Shown: positions 25,317-34,503, counted from the stretch's first letter. The stretch: DNA of 64,000 nt from DASXRA01 sp036502575 (GCA_036502575.1 DASXYL010000008.1:207059-271058), one strand, 5' to 3'. A program made the numbers and translations. Notes: generated from the letters alone by a model not told the origin.

Positions 25317-26120
25317 ATGACGAGCTACCAAACACTCAAGCTGGAGCGGGTGGGCCCGGTCGGCTGGATCGTGAACGCGCGCCCCGAGGCGCTCAACGCG
25401 ATGAACGCCACCATGCGCGACGAGCTCGCCGATGCCTGGCTGGAGCTCGATCGCGATCCGGCCGTCCGGGTCATCGTCCACACCGGCGAGGGGCGGGCCT
25501 TCCAGACCGGAGCGGACGTCAAGGAAGTCGCCAACCCCGAGTCCGGTGGAATGCCGCGCTACCAGGACGATCTGCTCGGCTTCAACCTGCACTTCACCGC
25601 GTGGCACCAGAACGTGAGCAAGCCGGTCATCACGGCCGTCAACGGGATCTGCGCCGGGGGCGGCCTGCACTTCGTCGCCGACGCCGACATCGTCATCGCG
25701 GCCGCCGACGCGACCTTCTTCGATCCGCACGTGTCGGTCGGACAGGTCACCGCGATCGAGGTGATCGGCCTGGCCCGCAAGATGCCGTTCGAATCGGTCA
25801 TGCGGATGGCCTTGCTCGGCGCCCACGAACGCATGTCGGCGCAGCGCGCCTACGAACTCGGCATGATCAGTCAGGTCGTCGATCCGCCTGACCAGCTTCG
25901 GGACGAGGCGCAGCAACTCGCGGAGCGGATCGCGCGCAACTCCCCCACGGCGATGCGGGCGACGAAGAAAGCGCTGTGGGCCGCCCTCGAGATGGGGCTC
26001 ACCGACGCCTGCCGGGTGGGCGCGCAGCACCTCGTCGGCGTATGGGGCCATCCGGACCAGGAGGAGGGGCCGCGCGCGTTCGTCGAGAAGCGGGAACCGC
26101 GCTGGCAGGATCTGCAATGA
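25317..26120 (+). CDS. Crotonase-family protein with His replacing both catalytic Glu
   Basis: 267 residues; paralogue of the protein at 18720-19469. VGWIVNARPEALNAMNA, FQTGADVKEVANPE, KPVITAVNGICAGGGLH and FFDPHVSVGQVTAIE are clear. Both Glu positions (GGGCE, QPEI) are His. Start ATG at 25317; a GTG at 25305 overlapping the thiolase stop is an alternative. Cotranscribed with the thiolase. The shared double replacement in two operons of one island suggests both serve the same type of reaction. Confidence 0.9.
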   Translation: MTSYQTLKLERVGPVGWIVNARPEALNAMNATMRDELADAWLELDRDPAVRVIVHTGEGRAFQTGADVKEVANPESGGMPRYQDDLLGFNLHFTAWHQNVSKPVITAVNGICAGGGLHFVADADIVIAAADATFFDPHVSVGQVTAIEVIGLARKMPFESVMRMALLGAHERMSAQRAYELGMISQVVDPPDQLRDEAQQLAERIARNSPTAMRATKKALWAALEMGLTDACRVGAQHLVGVWGHPDQEEGPRAFVEKREPRWQDLQ

Positions 26121-26177
26121 ACGCACATCCATAGCGATTACTAGGTTGCCCGTTGTAGGGTGCAAGGACAGTGCCGT

Positions 26178-26188
26178 GAATATACTTT
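26178..26188 (+). promoter_or_regulatory. Promoter-like GAATATACTTT (-10 TATACT)
   Basis: TATACT at 26181-26186, 43 nt before the amidohydrolase ATG. The 11-mer is identical to 11042-11052 upstream of a paralogous gene. No inverted repeat like that at 11027 is present here. Confidence 0.5.
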
Positions 26189-26228
26189 GTACTTTGCCGG
26201 CTCAGGCTCCTCGCCGATGGAGGTCTCC

Positions 26229-27287
26229 ATGTCGAAGACCGCACTTATTTCCGCCGACTCGCACGTGGCTGTGCGCCTGGACGCGATCCGCGACCGCGTC
26301 CCGGCGGGGCTGCGCGAGGCGTTCGACGACGCGACGGCCGAGCAGGCGCGCAAGGAGGAGGAGCTGCGCGGCGGTCGGAAGCTGTCCCTCGCCGACTGGG
26401 ACCTGGAGGCGTTCAAGGATCCCGGGTACTACGAGCCGCAGGCCCGGCTGGCCGCGATGGATCGCGACGGCGTCCGCGCCGAGGTGCTGTACTCCGAGGT
26501 CAGCGCCTTCCGCTCCTACGGGCTGGTGAAGGGCGACTGGCGGCCGATCAGCCGGGCGTTCACCGACCACCTGACCGAGTTCGCCGCCCACGACCCCGAT
26601 CGGCTGGCTGTCTCCTACCAGGTGCCGATCATCGACATCGAGTACGCCGTCCAGGAGGTCCAGCGCCTCGCCGGGCTCGGCGCCCGGTCGGTGCACCTGC
26701 CCAACTTCCCCAGCGAGCTCGGGCTGCCCGACTACCACGAGGCGTCCTACGACCCGCTCTGGTCGGCGCTGCAAGAGACCGGCCTGTCGATCAGCCATCA
26801 CCTCGGCAATCGCCAGTGGCTCTACGACGTCTTCCGCCGCGACCCCACCCCGCAGGCGGCGATCTTCACATCGTTGCCCGGTCTCGGTCTGGCCGAGGCG
26901 ATCGCGTGGTGGATCCTGACCGGCACGCTCGAACGGTTCCCCCGGCTGAAAATCGTCTTCGTCGAACCACAGCTCTACTGGATTGCCGGCTTCCTGGCGC
27001 AACTCGATGCCAAGGCCGACGGTCGCTACAACCTGCCGGGCCTGCGCCTCAAGCCGAGCGAGTACTTCCGCCGGAACATGGCCGTCACGTTCATGGACGA
27101 CCTGGTCGGCCTCGGGATGCGCGATCTCATCGGGGTGGAGAACATCCTGTGGTCCACGGACTTCCCGCATCCGGCTACCACCTGGCCCCATTCGCAGGAG
27201 GTCGTCGCCCGGCAGTTCGCCGACATCCCCGACACCGAGCGCGAGCTGATCTGCAACGAGAACGCGCGCCGGATCTACGCGCTGTGA
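26229..27287 (+). CDS. ACMSD-like amidohydrolase-family protein
   Basis: 352 residues. Third amidohydrolase 2-type TIM barrel in the window, more divergent: LISADSHVAVRLDAIRDRV at the N-terminus, SISHHLGNRQW mid-barrel, VFVEPQLYWIAGFLAQLD, and WSTDFPHPATTWPHS with the C-terminal Asp. ATG at 26229 has GGAGG 5 nt upstream. Its stop overlaps the GTG of the DUF35 gene (GTGA), so it belongs to the operon with the aldolase-like pair. A metal-dependent hydrolase, decarboxylase or ring-opening enzyme is possible; substrate unknown. Confidence 0.9.
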   Translation: MSKTALISADSHVAVRLDAIRDRVPAGLREAFDDATAEQARKEEELRGGRKLSLADWDLEAFKDPGYYEPQARLAAMDRDGVRAEVLYSEVSAFRSYGLVKGDWRPISRAFTDHLTEFAAHDPDRLAVSYQVPIIDIEYAVQEVQRLAGLGARSVHLPNFPSELGLPDYHEASYDPLWSALQETGLSISHHLGNRQWLYDVFRRDPTPQAAIFTSLPGLGLAEAIAWWILTGTLERFPRLKIVFVEPQLYWIAGFLAQLDAKADGRYNLPGLRLKPSEYFRRNMAVTFMDDLVGLGMRDLIGVENILWSTDFPHPATTWPHSQEVVARQFADIPDTERELICNENARRIYAL

Positions 27288-27706
27288 CGGCGGTCGAGAG
27301 TGGGGTGACCCGACCGGCGCCGATCCTCACCGAGGACAACGAGGGCTACTGGACGGCAGCCCGTCAGGGCCGGCTCAGCGTTCAGCGCTGCGCACAGTGT
27401 GGACGCCTGCAGCACCCGCCCCGGCCGATGTGCCCGGTGTGCCATTCCCTCGATCAGCGGCCCGTCGACCTGGTCGGCACCGGCGTCGTCTACAGCTTCT
27501 CGTTGCTGCATCACCCGCAGCACCCCGCGTTCACCTATCCGGTGATCGCCGTGCTGGTCGACCTCGACGAGGGCGTTCGGGTCGCGTCCAATCTCGTCGG
27601 CGTCGATCCGGCCGACGTCCGCATCGGCCTGCCGGTTCAGGTGAGCTTCGCACCGGCCAAGGACGACACCGCCGTGCCGGTCTTCGAACCGCGGACGCCA
27701 GCATGA
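27284..27706 (+). CDS. Zn-ribbon OB-fold (DUF35/ChsH2-type) protein
   Basis: 140 residues. N-terminal helix (ILTEDNEGYWTAARQGRLSVQ), then a zinc ribbon with four Cys in QRCAQCGRLQ and PMCPVCHS, then an OB-fold (VVYSFSLLHH, VIAVLVDLDEGVRVASNLVG, VQVSFAPA). DUF35 proteins are obligate partners of SCP2-type thiolases and aldolases, shaping the acyl-CoA site. GTG start overlaps the amidohydrolase stop (GTGA), and its stop overlaps the next ATG (ATGA). Strict coupling to the thiolase-like gene implies a stable complex, as for the Ltp2-ChsH2 DUF35 aldolase. Confidence 0.93.
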   Translation: MTAVESGVTRPAPILTEDNEGYWTAARQGRLSVQRCAQCGRLQHPPRPMCPVCHSLDQRPVDLVGTGVVYSFSLLHHPQHPAFTYPVIAVLVDLDEGVRVASNLVGVDPADVRIGLPVQVSFAPAKDDTAVPVFEPRTPA

Positions 27707-28854
27707 CCGGGGCATCGGTCGTCGGGATCGGCCAGACCGAGTTCTCGAAGGGCGCCGGCCGGAGCGAGACCCAGCTCGCCGCCGAGGCCATCGTCGCCGC
27801 GCTGCATGACGCCGGCCTGACCACCGACGACGTCGACGGGCTGGTCAGCTACACCATCGACCCGGTCGAGGAGACCGAGCTGGTCCGCGCACTCGGCATC
27901 CCGACGATCTCGTGGTCGAGCCGCGTGCCGTACGGCGGCGCCGGCTCGCAGGGCGTCCTGCAGCACGCGTCCGCAGCGGTGACGCTGGGTGCCGCGCGCG
28001 TGGTGGTCGCCTACCGGGCCTGCAAGGCGCGCACCGGCGCCCGATTCGGACGACCGGCCGTGAACCGGGCGGCGACGTCGGCCCACACCGGGACGACGGC
28101 GATGCAGTGGGCCATGCCTTACGGGATCCTGACGCCAGCCGCGTGGATGTCACTCAACTCGACCCGCTACATGCACACCTACGGAGTGACGAGTGCCGAC
28201 TTCGGTCGGGCCGTGGTGCAGCTGCGCGACTACGCGGCCACCAACCCGGCCGCGCACTTCTACGGCCGGCCGATCACGCTGGACGATCACCAGAACTCGC
28301 GGTGGATCGCCGAGCCGGCCATCCGCCTGTTCGACTGCTGCCAGGAGACCGACGGTGCCGTCGCGCTGGTCGTCACCTCGGCGGACCGCGCGGCCGACAC
28401 GCAGGCGCCGGTCGACATCGCCGCAACGGGCTCGGCGGCGATCTTCGAGGAGGAGGTCGCGAGCAACCACTACCGTCCCGATCTGACCCGGATGGACGAG
28501 ACGGTCACCCTCGCCGAGAAGCTGTTCGACGCGACCGGCATTACCCGCGACGACATCGACGTCGCCCTGATCTACGACGCGTTCACGCCGATGCTGTTCA
28601 TGCAGCTCGAGGCGCTCGGATTCTGCAAACCCGGTGAAGCAAAGGACTTCGTGGCCGACGGCGCGTTCGGGCCCACGGGCAGTCTGCCGTGCAACACGAA
28701 CGGTGGGCTGATCGGCGAGGGCTACATCCACGGCCTGAACCTCACCGTCGAAGCCGTGCGCCAGCTGCGCGGCACCGCAGCCAACCAGATCAGGGGCGCC
28801 CGCACGGCGTTGGTGAGCGCGAGCCGCACCGGGGTCGTCCTGCGCCAGCGCTGA
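27703..28854 (+). CDS. Thiolase-fold (Ltp2-like) protein lacking thiolase Cys and His, probable aldolase
   Basis: 383 residues, SCP2-thiolase fold: SVVGIGQTEFSKGAGRSE, ALIYDAFTPMLFMQLEALGF, NTNGGLIGEGYIHGLNL. The thiolase nucleophile region reads VPYGGAGSQGVLQHAS with no Cys, and the GHP histidine is replaced by Tyr (GEGYIHG). These losses are known from Ltp2-type retro-aldolases, which cleave a 3-hydroxyacyl-CoA branched side chain together with a DUF35 partner; that partner is the preceding gene. Retro-aldol cleavage is inferred from these features. Followed by the fused CoA-transferase. Confidence 0.9.
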   Translation: MTGASVVGIGQTEFSKGAGRSETQLAAEAIVAALHDAGLTTDDVDGLVSYTIDPVEETELVRALGIPTISWSSRVPYGGAGSQGVLQHASAAVTLGAARVVVAYRACKARTGARFGRPAVNRAATSAHTGTTAMQWAMPYGILTPAAWMSLNSTRYMHTYGVTSADFGRAVVQLRDYAATNPAAHFYGRPITLDDHQNSRWIAEPAIRLFDCCQETDGAVALVVTSADRAADTQAPVDIAATGSAAIFEEEVASNHYRPDLTRMDETVTLAEKLFDATGITRDDIDVALIYDAFTPMLFMQLEALGFCKPGEAKDFVADGAFGPTGSLPCNTNGGLIGEGYIHGLNLTVEAVRQLRGTAANQIRGARTALVSASRTGVVLRQR

Positions 28855-28879
28855 CGCAGACATCGAACAGGGAGTCGCC

Positions 28880-31321
28880 ATGGTGAGCGTGCTGGACGGC
28901 CTGCGGGTTCTCGACCTCTCGTGGGGCGTGGCCGGACCGGTCACCGGGATGCTGCTCGCCGACCACGGGGCCGACGTCGTCAAGATCGAGCCACCGGGCG
29001 GCGACCCGTTCCGCGGCACGGCCGGGTACGACACGTGGCTGCGGGGCCGACGTAGCGCCGAGCTCGACCTCACCGATCCCCGCGACCACGAACGTTTCCT
29101 CGCGCTGGTGCGCGACGCCGACGTGGTGCTCGAGAGCTATGCGCCCGGCACGACCGAGCGGCTCGGTATCGCCCCATCCACCCTGCTCGCCCACAATCCG
29201 CGGTTGATCCACTGCACCATCTCGGCCTACGGCCCGCACACCGGTCACGCCGGACGTCCCGGATACGACGCGCTGGTGGCGGCGCGCCTGGGCATCCTCG
29301 ACGAGCAGCGCGGCCACCTCGGCGGCCCGATCCCGCACATGAATGGCGACGGCCCGTTCCTCCCCGATCTCGAAGTCCCTGAGGGGATGGCGCCCGGTTC
29401 GCCGCGCGAGGGACCGATCTTCACCTATACACCCTGGCTGAGCATGTGCGCGGCCTTCCTGGCCAGCACCGGAATCAACGCGGCCCTGTTCGCCCGGCTG
29501 CACACGGGCCGCGGTCAGCACGTGGAGACCTCGCTGCTGCAGGCCGCGCTGTCCGTCACCACCTCGAAGTGGCAACGCACCGAGCACCACGACACCGTCG
29601 GCTACCCCACCTGGATCTACGACAGCCGTGCGCCCAAAGGCTTCTACCTGTGCTCGGACGGCCGGTGGGTGGAGCAGTGGGTGCCGAACCCGCAGTTCGC
29701 CCTCTCCAGCACCGATGGCGACGAGCTCGAGTTCCGCGGCGCCGTCGCCCGCGCGCGCGACGACCCGGCCCGGATCCCGCCCGACCCGGAGAACATCGTC
29801 GTGCTGGCGTACTACCACCGCCAGATGGCCGAGGCCTACGCCCGCTTCCCCAGCGCCGAATGGGTCGAGGTCGGCCGCCAGGCCGGGCTGCCGCTGCAAC
29901 CGGTCCGCACCCCGGAGGAGGCGCTCGTCGATCCGGCGCTGGTCGCCGAGGGCGCCGTCGTCGACGTCGAACATCCCGAGCACGCCGGGCTGCGCCAGGC
30001 CGGGATCCTCTACGGCCTGAGCGCGACACCGGGCCGGGTGCAACGTCGCGTTCCGCAAGTGGGCGAGCACAACGCCGAGGTGTGGACGCAGGCCGACGCC
30101 GCGACGGGCTCGCCCGCGCCGATCGACGTTCCGCCGCCGACGCAGCGGGCGCCGCTGGAGGGCATCACCGTGCTCGACCTCGGCTTCGCCGTCGCCGGAC
30201 CGTTCGCCACGCAGGTGCTCGCCGACCTCGGCGCGACCGTCATCAAGGTGAACAACCGCACCGACCCGTGGTGGCACGCCACCCACATCGCCTACGGGGT
30301 CAACCGGGGCAAGCGCAGCATCGGCATCGACCTCAAGAGTCCCGACGGGCTCGCCGTTCTCCACTGTCTTGTCGCGAAGGCCGACGTCGTGCACTCCAAC
30401 ATGCGGCGCGACGCCCTACGCCGGCTCGGTTGCGACGAGGAGTCGCTGCGCAGGGTGAATCCGGACCTAATCTACTGCCACACCCGCGGGTTCGACCGCG
30501 GCCCGCGCTCGGATTCGCCGGGCAACGACCAGACCGGCTGCTCGCTGGCCGGCGTCACATTCGAGGACGGCGGCGGCCACGAGGGCGGAAAGCCGTTCTG
30601 GAGCCTCACCTCGCTCGGCGACACCGGCAACGGCTTCCTGTCGGTGATCGGCGTGCTCCAGGCGTTGTATCACCGCCAGCGCACCGGGCAGCCGCAGGGC
30701 GTCGACACCTCGATCCTCAACGCCGGTCTCCTGCTGGCGTCGATGGCCTCACTCAAGCCGGACGGCACTCCGTTGCCCCGTCCCCATCTGGACCGGATGC
30801 AACTGGGCCTCAGCCCGCTCTATCGCCTGTACCGGACGGCTGACGGGTGGATCTGCCTGGCGGCCATCGAGGAGGTCCACTGGGACGGCCTGGTGAAAGC
30901 GTTCGGGCAGCCGGGGTGGGCCGAGGCCGTGCGGTTCGCCGACGCCGCCGCCGACTCGGATGTAGCGGGGTTCCTCGAGCGGGAGTTCGCCGCGCGGTCC
31001 GCAAGCGACGCCTTCGCGTTGCTGGACAGTCACGAGGTGCCGGTAGAGATCGCCGACGCCGAATTCTCAGCCCGGCTGTTCGACGACGCGCAGATGTGGG
31101 AGCGCGGCCTGGTCGTGGCGCAGGATCATCCGCAGCTGGGCCGGGTCGAGACGTTCGGCACGACCATCACGTTCTCCGAGACGCCCGGCCGCATCCAGGG
31201 ACCGCCGCCGCTGTGCGGACAACACACTCGGGAGATCCTCTCCGAATACGGCTTCGCCGCCGCCGAGATCGACCGGCTGGTGGCCGAGGGCGCCGTGTTC
31301 GAGGAGATCCGGGTGGGTTGA
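28880..31321 (+). CDS. Tandem-fused CaiB/BaiF CoA-transferase (two complete domains)
   Basis: 813 residues, twice the family's usual length. Domain 1 (about 1-400) has VLDLSWGVAGPVTGMLLADH, GADVVKIEPPGGDPF and GRPGYDALVAARLG. Domain 2 (about 425-813) restarts with ITVLDLGFAVAGPFATQVLA, YGVNRGKRSIGIDLK and SPGNDQTGCSLAG. Both domains keep an Asp at the catalytic position. Class III transferases are interlocked dimers, so the fusion may make a pseudo-dimer with two different acid specificities (inference). ATG with AGGGAG 7 nt upstream. Last gene of the plus-strand operon, converging on the SDR gene with a 15-bp gap. Confidence 0.93.
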   Translation: MVSVLDGLRVLDLSWGVAGPVTGMLLADHGADVVKIEPPGGDPFRGTAGYDTWLRGRRSAELDLTDPRDHERFLALVRDADVVLESYAPGTTERLGIAPSTLLAHNPRLIHCTISAYGPHTGHAGRPGYDALVAARLGILDEQRGHLGGPIPHMNGDGPFLPDLEVPEGMAPGSPREGPIFTYTPWLSMCAAFLASTGINAALFARLHTGRGQHVETSLLQAALSVTTSKWQRTEHHDTVGYPTWIYDSRAPKGFYLCSDGRWVEQWVPNPQFALSSTDGDELEFRGAVARARDDPARIPPDPENIVVLAYYHRQMAEAYARFPSAEWVEVGRQAGLPLQPVRTPEEALVDPALVAEGAVVDVEHPEHAGLRQAGILYGLSATPGRVQRRVPQVGEHNAEVWTQADAATGSPAPIDVPPPTQRAPLEGITVLDLGFAVAGPFATQVLADLGATVIKVNNRTDPWWHATHIAYGVNRGKRSIGIDLKSPDGLAVLHCLVAKADVVHSNMRRDALRRLGCDEESLRRVNPDLIYCHTRGFDRGPRSDSPGNDQTGCSLAGVTFEDGGGHEGGKPFWSLTSLGDTGNGFLSVIGVLQALYHRQRTGQPQGVDTSILNAGLLLASMASLKPDGTPLPRPHLDRMQLGLSPLYRLYRTADGWICLAAIEEVHWDGLVKAFGQPGWAEAVRFADAAADSDVAGFLEREFAARSASDAFALLDSHEVPVEIADAEFSARLFDDAQMWERGLVVAQDHPQLGRVETFGTTITFSETPGRIQGPPPLCGQHTREILSEYGFAAAEIDRLVAEGAVFEEIRVG

Positions 31322-31336
31322 CGCCGGTCACCCCGG

Positions 31337-32200
31337 TCAGCCCCACAGATACGGATCCAGCGCCGAACGGTTGAGCAGCGCGTCGGCGCGGGCCCGGGCC
31401 ATCCGGTCCTCCCAGTCGATGGCGGCGGCGAACTTCCCGTTGTACAAGCGCTTGTCGGTCTCGTGGTCGTGGTAGGCCCAGAAGTTACCGGTGCGGATCG
31501 CATCGAGCACGGTGGCGGCGACCTCGCCCGGTTCGGCGAGCACGACGTCGGCCCCGCCCGCCTTCAGAGCCTGCTCCACGTGGAGCATCACGTTGGGGTC
31601 GCCGGCCAGGTTCGTCTTGGTGAGCGGCGGGAGGACGACGTGCGCCTTGATGCGTGAGCCGCGGTCGCGGAGCTGACCGTAGAGGCACTCCATCAGCGTG
31701 CACACGGCCTGCTTGGTGACGGCGTAGGCGGCGGCCTGATAGTTCAGCCCGACGACGCCCGCACCGGAGCTGGTGCCGAGAATGTGGCCCGGCGTGGCTT
31801 GCGCATCCATCCTCGGCAGGAACGCCTTGATGCCGTGCAGGATGCCGTACAAGTTGACGCCGAGCAGGCGGTGCCAGCCGTCGAGATCCACGGCGAACAG
31901 GTCACCGGCGCCGGCGATACCGGCGTTCAGGAACGCGATGTCGACCCGGCCGTATCGCTCGAACACCGCATCGGCCAGCGCGTGGACCGAGTCGTACTCA
32001 GCGACATCGGTCGGGATTCCGGCGACGTCCAGGCCCGCACTGGCGAGCTCGGCCACGGTCTGCTCGAGGGCCTTAGCGTTGATGTCGGCCAACACGACGC
32101 GGCCGCCCTGCTCGGCGAAGAGCTTCCCGGTGGCCCGGCCGATGCTGTGGGTACCGCCGCCGCCGGTGATCACCGCGACGCGGCCGTCCAGGTCGTTCAT
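31337..32200 (-). CDS. SDR family NAD(P)-dependent oxidoreductase
   Basis: 287 residues, classical SDR: ITGGGGTHSIGRATGKLF (an extended glycine motif), LADINAKALEQT with an Asp after beta2 that favours NAD, FLNAGIAGAG, GTSSGAG with the catalytic Ser and AYAVTK (Tyr/Lys). The long C-terminal tail (TDKRLYNGKFAAAIDWEDRM) resembles SDRs acting on bulky hydroxyacyl substrates. Last gene of an SDR-ALDH-SDR minus-strand group starting at 34503. Confidence 0.93.
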   Translation of the reverse strand: MNDLDGRVAVITGGGGTHSIGRATGKLFAEQGGRVVLADINAKALEQTVAELASAGLDVAGIPTDVAEYDSVHALADAVFERYGRVDIAFLNAGIAGAGDLFAVDLDGWHRLLGVNLYGILHGIKAFLPRMDAQATPGHILGTSSGAGVVGLNYQAAAYAVTKQAVCTLMECLYGQLRDRGSRIKAHVVLPPLTKTNLAGDPNVMLHVEQALKAGGADVVLAEPGEVAATVLDAIRTGNFWAYHDHETDKRLYNGKFAAAIDWEDRMARARADALLNRSALDPYLWG

Positions 32201-32234
32201 GCGCGGCTCCTTGGTCGGTCAGCCGGTTGGCCGG

Positions 32235-33677
32235 TCAGCCGGCCGTGACGCGTCCGGCGTCCTTGTAGACGTACTGGGTCTGCAGCTCGGCGTACGCGTC
32301 GGCGCCCGGGCCACCCCCGGAGCGTCCGATACCCGACTGCTTGACGCCCCCGAACGGGATGTGGGGCGCCACCTCGACGTGATGGTTGATCCAGACGGTC
32401 CCGGCCTCGAGTCGGGACGCGATCGCCTCACCGGCCGCGATGTCCTTCGTCCACACCGATCCATTCAGCCCGTACTCGGTGGCGTTCGCCTGGGCCACGG
32501 CGTCCTCGACGTCGCGGAAGGGCAGCACCGGCAGGACCGGCCCGAACTGTTCCTCGTCGACCACGCGCATTCCGGGCGAGACATCGGTCAGGATCGTGGC
32601 GGGCAGGAAGTAGCCGTCGAAGGACGGAGGCGCACCGCCGGCCACCACCTTGGCCCCTCCGGCCACGGCGTCGTCGACGAGCATGCGCACCCGGTCGTAC
32701 TGTGGCTTGGTCGTCATCGGGACGAGCGTGCCGCCCTCGTCGTCGGGGGCGGCCACGAGACGGTTCGCCGACTCGGCGAGCGCGGCCACCATGTCGTCGT
32801 AGATCGACTCGTGCACGTACAGCCGTTTGACCGCCGCACACACCTGCCCGCCGCCCATGAACGCCGCGGCGGCGATTCGCGGCGCGACCGCCGCGACGTC
32901 GACGTCGGGCAGGACGATCGCGGCGTCGTTACCGCCCAGCTCCAGGACGACGTTCTTCAGATGACGTCCCGCCGCGGCGGCGATCTTGCGGCCGGCTTCC
33001 ACCGAGCCGGTGAAGCTGACCATCCGGGTCGAGGGATGGTTGACCATGGCCGCGCCGAGTTCGTCGCCGCCGGCCAGCACGTTCAGCACACCGGGGGGCA
33101 CGATGTCGCGCCAGATCTCGCCCAGCTTGAGCGTCGCGAGAGGCGTGAACGGGGACGGTTTGAGCACCACGGTGTCGCCCACCGCCAGCGCGGCGAACAG
33201 CTTCTCGGCCCCGATGAGCACCGGGGCGTTCCACGGCGTGATCGCGGCCACGACCCCCACGGGCTTACGAACCACCTGGACGGTCCGCTCGTCGTTGTCC
33301 TCGAGAACGTCCACCGGCAACGGCGTGTCGATCAGTTGCCGGGCGAACATCGGCGCGAACCGCACCTCCCCGGCCGAGCGCTTGGTGCCCTTCTCCAGCT
33401 CGTAGAGGGCGGCGACCTCGTCGCCGCGTTCGGCCAGGGCGCTGACCATTCGGTGCATGACCTCGCGCCGCCCGTCCTCGCCGAGCCCGTACCAGGCCGG
33501 CTGGGCTCGGGCCGCCGCCGCCATCGCCTCGTCGAGCTGGTCGGGGGTTGCATCGGGGCTATCGCCGATGACCTTGCCGGTCTTCGGATTGCGCACCGCG
33601 AAGGTGGGTCCGCCGGTCACGATGCGGCCGTCGATGAGGTGTCCGAGCTCGTTCAGGACAGTGTCAGTGCTGGTCAT
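32235..33677 (-). CDS. Aldehyde dehydrogenase family protein
   Basis: 480 residues. ALDH superfamily: TPWNAPVLIGAEKLF, SFTGSVEAGRKIAA, LELGGNDAAIVLPDVD, MGGGQVCAAVKRLYV with the catalytic Cys, EEQFGPVLPVLPF, PFGGVKQSGIGRSGG. Oxidises an aldehyde or semialdehyde. The start is ambiguous: ATG at 33677 or a GTG four codons earlier directly after GGGAAGAA. It begins 4 nt after the stop of the SDR at 33682 and is followed by the SDR at 31337. Confidence 0.95.
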   Translation of the reverse strand: MTSTDTVLNELGHLIDGRIVTGGPTFAVRNPKTGKVIGDSPDATPDQLDEAMAAAARAQPAWYGLGEDGRREVMHRMVSALAERGDEVAALYELEKGTKRSAGEVRFAPMFARQLIDTPLPVDVLEDNDERTVQVVRKPVGVVAAITPWNAPVLIGAEKLFAALAVGDTVVLKPSPFTPLATLKLGEIWRDIVPPGVLNVLAGGDELGAAMVNHPSTRMVSFTGSVEAGRKIAAAAGRHLKNVVLELGGNDAAIVLPDVDVAAVAPRIAAAAFMGGGQVCAAVKRLYVHESIYDDMVAALAESANRLVAAPDDEGGTLVPMTTKPQYDRVRMLVDDAVAGGAKVVAGGAPPSFDGYFLPATILTDVSPGMRVVDEEQFGPVLPVLPFRDVEDAVAQANATEYGLNGSVWTKDIAAGEAIASRLEAGTVWINHHVEVAPHIPFGGVKQSGIGRSGGGPGADAYAELQTQYVYKDAGRVTAG

Positions 33678-33681
33678 CCGG

Positions 33682-34503
33682 TTACTCACTTCTTCCCAGT
33701 TCGGCGAGTAGATCGAGGCTGATGTGGATCCGTCCGGTGCGTTCCGGATCGCAGTCGCACAGGGCGGCCGCGGCCTCGGCCATGGCTTCGACCGGCTCGA
33801 TCCGGTCTATCGGGACGTTGTCCAGCCCGCGGGCCACCGCCTCTTCGGTGGCGACCGCACCGCGCGGTTCCAGCGTGTTGACGCGGATGCCCGAGCCGTC
33901 CAGGTCGACCGCGAAGGCGTTGGTGAGCCGGTTGAGGGCGGCCTTGGTGGTGCCGTACACGCCCATGACGCTCATCAGCCGGCCGGCCGCGAACGGAGGT
34001 CCGGTCGTGGGACGCGCACTGCCGGAGGACACGTTGACGATCCAGCCCGCGCCGCGTTCGCGCATGCCGGGAATGACGGCCTGGGTGAGGTCCATCGGCG
34101 CGAACACGTTGACCTCGAACATCGTGGCGCGGTGGCGGGCGCTGATCTCGGACGGACGTCGGGTTATGTTGGCCGCGGCGTTGTTGACGAGGATGTCGAC
34201 CGGGCGGCCGAGCGCCGACGTGGCCTCGGGGACGATGCGCAGCCGATCGTCGGGATCGGCGAGATCCGCTGCGACGGCCGCGGCCTTGCCCCCGTGGGCC
34301 AGCAATCGGCCGAGCACGCCGGTCAAGGTTCCTCCCGCCCGAGTGCCTGCTGCCGCGGTGCCTTCGTCGAGGGTGCGCGCGGTGATCACGACGTCCGCTC
34401 CTTCGGCGGCGAGGCGCTCGGCGATCGCCGCGCCGATGCCCCGGCTAGCCCCGGTGACCAGGGCGGCCCGGCCCGCGAACCGACCGGCAGCAACAGCATT
34501 CAT
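33682..34503 (-). CDS. SDR family oxidoreductase
   Basis: 273 residues: VTGASRGIGAAIAERLAAEG, ITARTLDEG, ILVNNAAANITRR, VNVSSGSARP (Ser), VYGTTKAALNRLTNAF (Tyr/Lys), IRVNTLEPRGAVATEE. An insert between beta2 and beta3 (GTRAGGTLTGVLGRLLAHG) is longer than usual for a classical SDR. ATG at 34503 has GAGAGG 8 nt upstream; frames opening earlier lack a site. It is divergent from the GlcD-like gene at 34673; the 169-bp gap contains a CATAGCTAAGATAGC element. Confidence 0.93.
   Translation of the reverse strand: MNAVAAGRFAGRAALVTGASRGIGAAIAERLAAEGADVVITARTLDEGTAAAGTRAGGTLTGVLGRLLAHGGKAAAVAADLADPDDRLRIVPEATSALGRPVDILVNNAAANITRRPSEISARHRATMFEVNVFAPMDLTQAVIPGMRERGAGWIVNVSSGSARPTTGPPFAAGRLMSVMGVYGTTKAALNRLTNAFAVDLDGSGIRVNTLEPRGAVATEEAVARGLDNVPIDRIEPVEAMAEAAAALCDCDPERTGRIHISLDLLAELGRSE

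Noticed and set aside
27703..28854. Annotation as an acetyl-CoA acetyltransferase
   Set aside because: Both thiolase catalytic residues are missing, so thiolytic activity should not be assigned.
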